From Chryseobacterium sp. 7 (GTDB taxonomy: Bacteria > Bacteroidota > Bacteroidia > Flavobacteriales > Weeksellaceae): a stretch of 64,000 bases of DNA. Positions 29,357 through 36,785 of the stretch are shown piece by piece (the first letter of the stretch is position 1; each line of letters begins with the position of its first letter). The notes beneath the pieces are model-generated. The model worked only from the letters and a program-made list of their open reading frames with translations, searched no databases and was not told where the DNA came from. Position numbers and translations under genes: made by a program. The stretch lies in NCBI RefSeq assembly GCF_003663845.1, contig NZ_RCCA01000003.1, forward strand, positions 1 to 64,000. The letters run 5' to 3'.

Positions 29357-29893
29357 TTATCTTCTTCTTTTACTTCCTGTGAAATTTCTCGTAGGGTCTT
29401 TTCTAAGCTCGTTGTTGGTCACTTTTATTTTACCCATACATTCATCCAGATCCCTTAAGACGGTTTTTTTCTGGTACTCTACTTCAATGATCTTGGCTTT
29501 TAAAGTCATCATGGGTACAATCTGCTTCATCAGTACAGCATAATGCTTGAAGCTCTGGGTACTGTCTTTACCCATAATATTTTTGGCATCTCTCACGTTA
29601 TCCATAATACTGGTTCTGAGGAATACATCATTCTCCACCTTATTAATGCTAAGCTGGTTCATTTTGTCGTAGATATCATCAATGTGGTCTCTCAGTACGT
29701 CACTTCGAAGCATGAGTTCTTTATAGGCTTCCGCTTCCCGGCTGATCCCTTCCCTTTGTATATCATAACTCTTAAAGAAGAGAAATAAGCACGAAAAAGA
29801 TACAACCGATAAAACAACAAAAGACAGAATAAACTTCCAAATGCCTACTCTGACGTCAGATTTGTTTAATTTTTTTTCCCTGTTAGAAGACAT
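29357..29893 (-). CDS. tssO: TssO family T6SS membrane protein
   Basis: 178 residues from ATG 29893. A basic cytoplasmic start (REKKLNKSDVRVGIWKF), a membrane segment (about 20-42) and a periplasmic coiled-coil domain ending in a basic tail GSKRRR. This is the pattern of TssO in T6SS-iii. The longer frame from 29944 is rejected because it runs through an A/T-homopolymer and a TATATTTT promoter-like box. It is the first gene of the operon and divergent from the atypical LuxR-type regulator. Confidence 0.75.
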   Translation of the reverse strand: MSSNREKKLNKSDVRVGIWKFILSFVVLSVVSFSCLFLFFKSYDIQREGISREAEAYKELMLRSDVLRDHIDDIYDKMNQLSINKVENDVFLRTSIMDNVRDAKNIMGKDSTQSFKHYAVLMKQIVPMMTLKAKIIEVEYQKKTVLRDLDECMGKIKVTNNELRKDPTRNFTGSKRRR

Positions 29894-30072
29894 AATTTGC
29901 GATTTGTTTGGCCTGTGAAAATATAAAAAAAAAATTTTATGCACAATACGTAATTTCCCCAGACCTGTTTCGTGAAAACCCTGATTAAATTAATATTAAT
30001 TTCCTCTTTGATAAGTTTTTCCTAAATTAGACCTCTAAATTTTAAATATCATTCGCCAAATCGATATTAAGA

Positions 30073-30744
30073 ATGAGTAAAATACTATCTAATACCGTGC
30101 GTTTCTCCATTGCTGACAGCGATTTTTATTTTAAGAAAATAATGATCAAAACACTTATGGAAAATCCTTTTTATATGCTTCTTAACGACTGTAACAATGG
30201 GCACGAGCTTGTTAACAGAATCTACAGAAGGCAGGAAGATGTGTTCATTATAGAACTCTTTATGCCTGTACTGAGCGGAATTGAAGCCATCAAATACATC
30301 AGAAAAAACAATTCGGAAACTCCCATCATCACGTATTCCGGTACTTACCAGGAAGATATGGCAGAAATCCTTTCCAAGATTCCCAATATCTACTATTGTC
30401 AGAAAAAGAGCACTATTATCAAGGATATTATTAAAGGAAGCATTGCTTCCGATGATTTTGATTATCATGCCTATTCCAAAGACTGGGAGCAGCAGCCTCT
30501 TGCTGTACAGGAGTATATGGACAGACAGAAAAAGGGACAGGAAGAGCTTTCTCCGTCTGAAATACAGCTGATGAGATTCTGCTATGAAGGTTTCAGTAAT
30601 AAAGAAATTGCAGAAAAACTCAATCTGAGTACGAGAACTATTGATACTTACATTAACCGGCTTACAGAAAAGCTGGGATTAAAAACAAAGCTTCACCTTA
30701 TCCGTTTCTGTGTAGAAAATGGATATTATAATTCCAGTTTATAA
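30073..30744 (+). CDS. Atypical LuxR-type response regulator (Glu at phospho-site)
   Basis: 223 residues. A receiver domain (about 8-125) is followed by a LuxR/NarL helix-turn-helix (LSPSEIQLMRFCYEGFSNKE, then IAEKLNLSTRTIDTYINRL). The segment FIIELFMPVLSG aligns with the usual LLDxxMPxxxG, so the phospho-accepting Asp is Glu61. The acidic pocket DD is D15-S16. Glu can mimic phospho-Asp, so constitutive activity or phosphorylation-independent control is likely. Divergent from the T6SS operon by about 180 nt, which makes it the leading candidate regulator of that locus. Confidence 0.85.
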   Translation: MSKILSNTVRFSIADSDFYFKKIMIKTLMENPFYMLLNDCNNGHELVNRIYRRQEDVFIIELFMPVLSGIEAIKYIRKNNSETPIITYSGTYQEDMAEILSKIPNIYYCQKKSTIIKDIIKGSIASDDFDYHAYSKDWEQQPLAVQEYMDRQKKGQEELSPSEIQLMRFCYEGFSNKEIAEKLNLSTRTIDTYINRLTEKLGLKTKLHLIRFCVENGYYNSSL

Positions 30745-30998
30745 AAAAATTCTTGTTTCAGATTCCTTGTCTTAAATTCCGGATCACAGATGGAGGCAGA
30801 AGCGGTATATTTATTTTAAAACAACCATAAGAAAACCCTTCAGAGCTTATCTCCATTGGCATTTATTAAATTTTGTTCATTAATTTTTTGTACCTTTATC
30901 CCGTTACATTATTTTATTGTTAAATTATCAAAAGAGTACCTTAATACAGCGTACACATTAAAAGCTCAACGATTTGAATAAAAATATTTTGCCACTAA
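30745..30998. other. Intergenic region upstream of HU
   Basis: About 250 nt, AT-rich, no open frame with family resemblance and no clear terminator behind the regulator gene. It may hold further promoter elements of the HU gene. Confidence 0.4.
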
Positions 30999-30999
30999 T

Positions 31000-31031
31000 T
31001 TGCTAGTATTCAATTTTTTTAACTAAATTTG
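31000..31031 (+). promoter_or_regulatory. Promoter of the HU gene
   Basis: TAAATTTG (31024-31031) as -7 and TTG (31000-31002) as -33, 21-nt spacer. The start codon is 31 nt further on. Confidence 0.7.
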
Positions 31032-31062
31032 CACACCTAAAATTTAAAATTAAAATAAGGAA

Positions 31063-31353
31063 ATGACAAAGGCAGAATTGGTAAACACCATCTCAAATAA
31101 GTTGGGAACAGAAAAGAATGAAACACAGAAAGTTGTAGAAGCTTTTATGCAGGAGATCAGAACTTCTATGTATAATGGGGATAATGTTTATCTGAGAGGT
31201 TTTGGATCTTTTATCATTAAAACAAGAGCTGCTAAAACAGGAAGAAATATTTCTAAGAACACTGCAATTGAGATTCCTGCTCATAACATTCCTGCTTTCA
31301 AACCTTCAAAATCTTTTGTAGAGAAAGTAAAAACTAAAGTTGCAGTAAAATAA
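31063..31353 (+). CDS. HU family DNA-binding protein
   Basis: 96 residues. The opening TKAELVNTISNKLG and the DNA-binding arm region FGSFIIKTRAAKTGRN followed by IPAFKPSKSFVEKVK define the HU/IHF fold. It compacts and bends DNA as a dimer. The length is typical. The tract of genes HU, a tiny basic protein and RNase G is a familiar flavobacterial arrangement. Confidence 0.95.
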   Translation: MTKAELVNTISNKLGTEKNETQKVVEAFMQEIRTSMYNGDNVYLRGFGSFIIKTRAAKTGRNISKNTAIEIPAHNIPAFKPSKSFVEKVKTKVAVK

Positions 31354-31396
31354 GAACATTAACTGAATATTAACTAGTTACTAAAAAATTAAAATT

Positions 31397-31486
31397 ATGC
31401 CAAGCGGAAAGAAAAGAAAAAGACACAAGGTTGCTACTCACAAAAGAAAGAAAAGAAGAAGAGCAAACAGACATAAGAAAAAATAA
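31397..31486 (+). CDS. 29-residue Lys/Arg-rich protein, possibly ribosomal bL38
   Basis: ATG 31397 to TAA 31486: MPSGKKRKRHKVATHKRKK then RRRANRHKKK, 20 of 29 residues basic. A tiny basic protein between HU and rng is conserved in the group. I recall that a cryo-EM structure of the Flavobacterium johnsoniae ribosome revealed a similar short protein named bL38; the match here is from size and composition, so the name is tentative. It is 43 nt behind HU and probably co-transcribed with it. Confidence 0.8.
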   Translation: MPSGKKRKRHKVATHKRKKRRRANRHKKK

Positions 31487-31721
31487 TCTCTTTTTCTCGA
31501 GATTTACAATATAATAATATAGTTGGTGGATTTAAATTTTTAAAGTTCACTGACTATATTTTTGTTTGCAACTATAAGATTCCTCGGAAAGCGGAGGGTT
31601 TCCAAATATTATTTTAATAAACATATAATGGTTTTCATTCAAAATCCTTATATTTAATAGATGAATTAATCTAGAAAAACATCCACTTCCTATAATCTTA
31701 ACAATTTTATCTTAATAAAAA

Positions 31722-33281
31722 ATGAAGAAAGAACTAATAGTTTCGCATGAAGATGATCTTACAAAGATTGCACTGCTGGAAGACGGAAGACTATGTGAAC
31801 TTCATGAGCAAGAGGACAAAAGCGATTTTATAGTTGGAGATCTGTTTATAGGAAAAGTAAAAAAACTGGCACCTAATCTGAATGCAGCATTCGTAAACAT
31901 TGGGTATGATAAGGATGCATTTCTGCATTATCAGGATCTGGGCCCTCAGTATCTTACATACAGAAAGTTTTTAAAGGATACTATTTCCAAAAAACAAAGC
32001 ACTTCGAGCTTAAAGAATTTCGAGATACAACCCGAAATAGACAAAAACGGAACAGTAGATAAGGTAATTGCAAAAGATGACCTGGTTCTGTTACAAATTA
32101 CTAAAGAACCAATTTCTACAAAAGGACCCAGAATTTCTACCCAGATTTCACTCACAGGCCGTTTTCTGGTTTTAATTCCTTTCGACAACAAAGTTTCTAT
32201 TTCCAAAAAAATCAGAAGTACTGAGGAAAAAGAAAGACTGAGAACTCTTATCGACAGCATTAAGCCTGAAGGTTTCGGAGTGATTATCAGAACTGTAGCC
32301 GAAGGAAAAAAAGTAGCAGACCTTCATAATGACATGAACCAGCTGGTTCAGAAATGGGAAAGCACTTTTAAAAATATCCAGAGAAATAAAGTTCCGTCTA
32401 AAGTTTTAAGCGAAGAAGACAAAGCTTCAGCTATTTTGAGAGACAATTTTAATCAGGATTTCGTGAATATCATCTGCGATGACGAGCAAATGGTGAATGA
32501 AATGACAAATTACGTAGAAGTAATTGCCCCTGAAAAGAAAAATATTGTCCAGTTTTATGATTCCCATATTCCACTTCTGGAATATTACAATGTTGAAAAA
32601 CAGCTTAAACAGAGCTTCGGAAAACACGTAAACATTCCGAGTTCCAAAGGAGCCTATCTTGTTATTGAACACACAGAAGCCCTTCACGTAGTTGATGTGA
32701 ACTCCGGTAATAATATTACCACCGGAACAGCCGTTAACAAAGAGCATGCACTGAAAGTGAACAAAATGGCTGCTACAGAAATCGCAAGACAACTTCGCCT
32801 CCGCGATATGGGAGGTATCATTGTTATCGATTTCATAGATATGCCGAATTCTGATCACAGAAGAGATCTTTATGAGCATCTGAAAGAGGAAATGAAGCGC
32901 GACAAAGCTCGCCACAAAATACTTCCTCCAAGTAAATTTGGTCTGATCCAGATCACCAGACAAAGAAACCGTCCGGAAAAACAGATCGACACCAAAGAAG
33001 AAAACCCGAACAAAGACGGAGAAATTGTAGCTCCAATTGTTATTGTGGAAAGAATGGGTGAAACCTTAAGAAACATCCTGCAGAAAGAAAAAGGAAAAAT
33101 CTACCTGCATGTACATCCATTTGTGGAAGCCTACCTTACAAAAGGCATTAAAAGTATCCAGATGAAATGGTTTATCAAATACAAAAAGTGGGTAACCATT
33201 GTTCCAAGAGATTCTTTTAAATACTTAGAATACAAAATCTACAATGCTAAAAAAGAAGAATTGATAGAATTCTCTAATTAA
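31722..33281 (+). CDS. rng: Ribonuclease G/E family
   Basis: 519 residues. An N-terminal S1 RNA-binding domain (about 35-125, GDLFIGKVKKLAPNLNAAFV and NIGYDKDAFLHYQDLG). The catalytic part holds HVVDVNSGN and IVIDFIDMPNSDHR with the two metal-binding Asp residues, then the zinc-link-like region lacks an obvious CPxCxG motif. The length fits RNase G, not the longer RNase E. It processes rRNA 5' ends and turns over mRNA. A terminator follows. Confidence 0.93.
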   Translation: MKKELIVSHEDDLTKIALLEDGRLCELHEQEDKSDFIVGDLFIGKVKKLAPNLNAAFVNIGYDKDAFLHYQDLGPQYLTYRKFLKDTISKKQSTSSLKNFEIQPEIDKNGTVDKVIAKDDLVLLQITKEPISTKGPRISTQISLTGRFLVLIPFDNKVSISKKIRSTEEKERLRTLIDSIKPEGFGVIIRTVAEGKKVADLHNDMNQLVQKWESTFKNIQRNKVPSKVLSEEDKASAILRDNFNQDFVNIICDDEQMVNEMTNYVEVIAPEKKNIVQFYDSHIPLLEYYNVEKQLKQSFGKHVNIPSSKGAYLVIEHTEALHVVDVNSGNNITTGTAVNKEHALKVNKMAATEIARQLRLRDMGGIIVIDFIDMPNSDHRRDLYEHLKEEMKRDKARHKILPPSKFGLIQITRQRNRPEKQIDTKEENPNKDGEIVAPIVIVERMGETLRNILQKEKGKIYLHVHPFVEAYLTKGIKSIQMKWFIKYKKWVTIVPRDSFKYLEYKIYNAKKEELIEFSN

Positions 33282-33290
33282 AAAATTTAA

Positions 33291-33317
33291 AACCTTCAGT
33301 TTTCTGGAGGTTTTTTT
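33291..33317 (+). terminator. Terminator of rng
   Basis: AACCTTCAG-TTTT-CTGGAGGTT (one G-T pair) followed by seven T, 10 nt behind the stop codon. Confidence 0.85.
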
Positions 33318-33453
33318 GTTTTGCATTTATACTTATAGAGTATGATTTACGATTTAAGTTTTAGCTAAAAGCCATGAACGATTAAATTATTTTATCAGGC
33401 GGGTTAAAGCCTACCCCTATTGAACTATTGAATCCAGATATTTAATAACAATA

Positions 33454-33546
<93 letters not shown>

Positions 33547-33561
33547 ACTTATCTTTAAAAT

Positions 33562-34029
33562 ATGAAAAACCACCACTACAAAATCACCATCCAATGGACA
33601 GGAAACCAGGGAACCGGAACCAGCAGCTATAGAGATTATGAAAGAAGCCATACTATTTCAGCAGAAAATAAGGCTATTATTGAAGGTTCATCTGATCCGG
33701 CGTTCCGTGGTGATAAAACGAAACACAATCCGGAAGATATGCTGTTATCTTCACTTTCATCATGTCATATGTTGTGGTATCTTCATTTTTGTTCTGAAAC
33801 CGGTATTATTGTAACAGATTATACCGATGAAGCTACAGGTATAATGGCAGAAACATCTAACGGAAGCGGATATTTTACAGAAGTTACTTTACACCCTATA
33901 GTAACTGTAGCAGAAGAATCTATGAAGGAAAAAGCGGAACAGCTTCATCATAAAGCCAACGAATTTTGTTTCATTGCCAACTCGGTCAATTTTCCGGTAA
34001 AGCATATCCCTACCACGTTAGTTAAATAG
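33562..34029 (+). CDS. OsmC family peroxiredoxin-like protein
   Basis: 155 residues. The two redox-active cysteines are in LLSSLSSCHMLWYLHF (about Cys69) and ANEFCFIAN (about Cys135), and a SS..R/E arrangement near the front fits the OsmC/Ohr fold. OsmC-type enzymes reduce organic hydroperoxides. There is also a nearby C in LHFC (Cys78). Monocistronic; the promoter region is replaced by a microsatellite, which suggests variable expression. Confidence 0.85.
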   Translation: MKNHHYKITIQWTGNQGTGTSSYRDYERSHTISAENKAIIEGSSDPAFRGDKTKHNPEDMLLSSLSSCHMLWYLHFCSETGIIVTDYTDEATGIMAETSNGSGYFTEVTLHPIVTVAEESMKEKAEQLHHKANEFCFIANSVNFPVKHIPTTLVK

Positions 34030-34243
34030 TACCACATTTCAAAATAACAACTAAAAATCGTGATAGATAATAGATTTTAACAGTGATAACTCTAAAAAAA
34101 CTCCACAAAAAGAGAATTATTTAATGAAAAATCAATAAAAATAATGTTTTACTATCAATAAAAACACAATAATTTGAAAATATTTATCAATTTTATTCAA
34201 AATGTAAAGTTTTTTTCCTATTTTTATATAAACAAAACAGACC

Positions 34244-34894
34244 ATGATGAAACCAAGATTGACCATTTTTGATGAACCCATGCTGTATACAGAGGGATTA
34301 TCAAAACTACTTTCACAAAGTAATATTTTTAGTACCATTGACATTTGTAATTCTTTAGAACCCCTCACCAAACGTTTAAAAGATCAACCTCCGGAAATGC
34401 TTATCATGAGCTCCAATATGCTTATGCTGACGGAACTTTGCAAACTGACGGAAAATATTATTTCTGAACATAAAAATATGAAAATCATCATCATAGGAAA
34501 CTCTTATGATGTAATTGACATCCGGAAACTCTTCAACAAAGGCATCAAAGGTTACCTAGACAAAAACTGCACTTACGATGAATTTCTGAAATCTATCAAT
34601 ATCCTGCTTCTTAATGAAATTTACATCTGCGATCATGCGAAGGAAAAAATGATCAGCTTTATCAGCAGTGAACAGGAAAAGCACAATCCCCATATCAGAG
34701 AACCTCTTACCCGCCGCGAAATGGAAATTCTTAAACTCATCTGCGACGGTAACAGCAGCAAAGATATCTCTGAAAAACTTTTTATAAGTATCAATACGGT
34801 AGAAACACATAGAAAAAGAATTCTTTTAAAACTCAATGCCAAAAACTCAGTCGGAATTGTAAAATATGCTATTGAGAATCATATCATCGACTGA
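34244..34894 (+). CDS. Atypical LuxR-type regulator lacking the phospho-Asp
   Basis: 216 residues. The receiver-like domain (1-130) opens LTIFDEPMLYTEGLSKLL. Where LLDINMP is expected there is IMSSNML, so the phospho-site is Ser56 and the following Pro is Leu. The C-terminal LuxR domain has LTRREMEILKLICDGNSSKD and ISINTVETHRKRI. It lies 370 nt from the end of the curli operon and faces it (convergent). E. coli curli is governed by CsgD, also a LuxR-type protein with a non-standard receiver, so an analogous role is possible but not shown. Confidence 0.85.
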   Translation: MMKPRLTIFDEPMLYTEGLSKLLSQSNIFSTIDICNSLEPLTKRLKDQPPEMLIMSSNMLMLTELCKLTENIISEHKNMKIIIIGNSYDVIDIRKLFNKGIKGYLDKNCTYDEFLKSINILLLNEIYICDHAKEKMISFISSEQEKHNPHIREPLTRREMEILKLICDGNSSKDISEKLFISINTVETHRKRILLKLNAKNSVGIVKYAIENHIID

Positions 34895-34920
34895 AATTCT
34901 TCCATGAAAAAAATTCAGAA

Positions 34921-34953
34921 AAAATTCCAGACTTTCCAGTCTGGAATTTTTTT
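34921..34953 (+). terminator. Terminator between regulator and curli operon
   Basis: AAATTCCAGACT-TTCC-AGTCTGGAATTT with a run of T. It is 26 nt behind the LuxR-type regulator; A-run on the other side makes it possibly bidirectional. Confidence 0.88.
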
Positions 34954-35262
34954 GTGCCTGCACTGGGTTTTAAATTCATAACCAGACAGGTGGCTCATTC
35001 ATAAACTTTATTTTAAGGCTGGAAGTGAGAAAAAGAGATTGAAAACCGGGCTACTAAAAACTTATATTGCTTAGACCTTATTATTTCATTTGCAAACAAC
35101 CCGAATTTCCAATCTCATGCTCACTACTGGAACTTTAACCTTAAAACCTGGACTTTATAGTAGTAATAATCATTTCGTAAGTAAAGTCCATTATTAAATT
35201 AAATGTCAATGAAAATTATAAACAACATTAAACTTAAAACATTAAACTTTGAATCTTAAACC
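34954..35262. other. Intergenic region, nothing coding seen
   Basis: About 310 nt of low-complexity DNA with AACTTTAACCTTAAAACC- and AAACTTAAAACATTAAAC-like words, which recur in other gaps of this window (for example 51600 and 56440). No open frame with support. Confidence 0.5.
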
Positions 35263-36774
35263 TTATTCATAATCCGGCATTTCTCCGTTGCTGAATAGTG
35301 AAGTACGGGTAAGATCAGTCAGCGTACTACTCAGGTCAATTACCATAATGTTTCTCTGCGAGATATTATCATTGGAAGTATTCATAAATATAATCTGTGC
35401 ATTGTTGGGTGAGAATCTTGGATCAAGGTCATTGGTTCCCAGTACTTTTTCGCTTTCTGCAGAGATATCGCTTACAACATCGGTCACCATGTTATAGACA
35501 AAGATATGGGAGTCCAACTGGCGGTAGTTTCCACTTCCATCTATATATCCTGAAACATCCCGGGTAAAGAGAAGAAGCTGCCCGTCTACAGAGAAATTCA
35601 AACCACCACTTGCTCCGGCAGAACCGGACAATACGGTTTTAAGAACACTTCCCATCATATCTATTACATAGATTTTGGTATTATATCCATTATAGTCATT
35701 GGTTTTCAGTGCTATTTTACTTCCGTCATAGCTCCAGTCGCATTCTGAAATCATACTTCCGTCCGGAGTAGTATACACTAAGGTCAGGCCGCTGCCGTCT
35801 TTATTAATTCTGTACAGTTTATTGAAATTGGAATAAATAATCTCCTTACCATTGGTACTCCAGGAAAAATCCATTTCATAATTATTAAAGCCTGCTACAG
35901 GAACCGTTGTCACTTTAAAAGGATTGGAACCGTCAGGATTGGCCGTATAAATATGGGTACTACCGCCTTCTGTACGAAGAAATGCTATGAGGCCTGCATT
36001 ATTGTTCTTACGTGGGCGCCAGCTGTTGTAGGAAGAATTGGTAAACTGGAAGTTATTTCCCTGATCATCACTGGAAATGATAACGAAGTTTCCATTCTGT
36101 TTTTGGGTATAATGATACCTGTTGGCAGGAACTGTATTGGTGGTAAATTTACTGATAGAGCTTAAAACTGGCTGGTGAATGCCGTCCGAAACAGACACCT
36201 GCCAGAAGTAACTTACACCAAACTTCAGATTTGACAGCGTATAGTGGTTCGCTGTCAAATCATTAACCTGAATCACATTAGTGTCAAGATTATTTTTAAT
36301 TGTCAAACTGTATTTTAAGACATCCGCTGTATCCGGATCTGTTGCGCTCCAGGTTAATTCGACGCTCAAGGGTTGATTTACTGCGTTATCTATCGGACTT
36401 AACAACTGTGGTGTAGTAGGAGGAGAATTCAATGAAGTATCATCATCCATCTCAAAAACTACCGTTACCACCTGATTTTCGTTTTGTATATTGACTGATT
36501 GAAAGGTTGTAATATATCCTGAAAGTTCTGCTTTCACAGAATAATTTCCCACCGGCATGGCATCGATTTGAAATGAACCGTCTGTGCCACTGAATACCGT
36601 CTGTGTCGTAGGATTGGTAAAAATTTTCACATTAGGAATCGGCACATTGCTGCCTCTTTTTACGACTTTTCCTTTTAAAATTCCTGTTTGAGCCTGTTCT
36701 ACAAGGTCTTCATTGCATGAAAACAGACAAAAAGCAAAGATGAATATGCTGAGTATTTTAATTAACGTTTTCAT
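35263..36774 (-). CDS. Curli-operon lipoprotein with carboxypeptidase-like, FN3 and beta-propeller domains
   Basis: 503 residues from ATG 36774 (a longer frame begins upstream inside csgG). The lipobox is AFCLFSC, Cys20. A carboxypeptidase-regulatory-like domain (about 30-105, LKGKVVKRGSNVPIPNVKIF to GYITTFQSV), an FN3-like domain (about 118-215) and a six-bladed TolB/WD40-like propeller (YTANPDGSNPFKVTT, DWSYDGSKIALKTND, RFSPNNAQIIFMN) follow. It starts 11 nt after csgG and closes the operon. Role unknown; perhaps an outer-membrane partner for fibre assembly or surface binding. Confidence 0.8.
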   Translation of the reverse strand: MKTLIKILSIFIFAFCLFSCNEDLVEQAQTGILKGKVVKRGSNVPIPNVKIFTNPTTQTVFSGTDGSFQIDAMPVGNYSVKAELSGYITTFQSVNIQNENQVVTVVFEMDDDTSLNSPPTTPQLLSPIDNAVNQPLSVELTWSATDPDTADVLKYSLTIKNNLDTNVIQVNDLTANHYTLSNLKFGVSYFWQVSVSDGIHQPVLSSISKFTTNTVPANRYHYTQKQNGNFVIISSDDQGNNFQFTNSSYNSWRPRKNNNAGLIAFLRTEGGSTHIYTANPDGSNPFKVTTVPVAGFNNYEMDFSWSTNGKEIIYSNFNKLYRINKDGSGLTLVYTTPDGSMISECDWSYDGSKIALKTNDYNGYNTKIYVIDMMGSVLKTVLSGSAGASGGLNFSVDGQLLLFTRDVSGYIDGSGNYRQLDSHIFVYNMVTDVVSDISAESEKVLGTNDLDPRFSPNNAQIIFMNTSNDNISQRNIMVIDLSSTLTDLTRTSLFSNGEMPDYE

Positions 36775-36785
36775 AATTCGTGTTT

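Noticed and set aside
29894..29944. N-terminal extension of the TssO-like protein
   Set aside because: It covers a promoter-like box and homopolymer A/T run, and the natural family start is the ATG at 29893.
30085..30468. Antisense frame opposite the atypical regulator
   Set aside because: It is the complement of a well-supported coding sequence with no start signal of its own.
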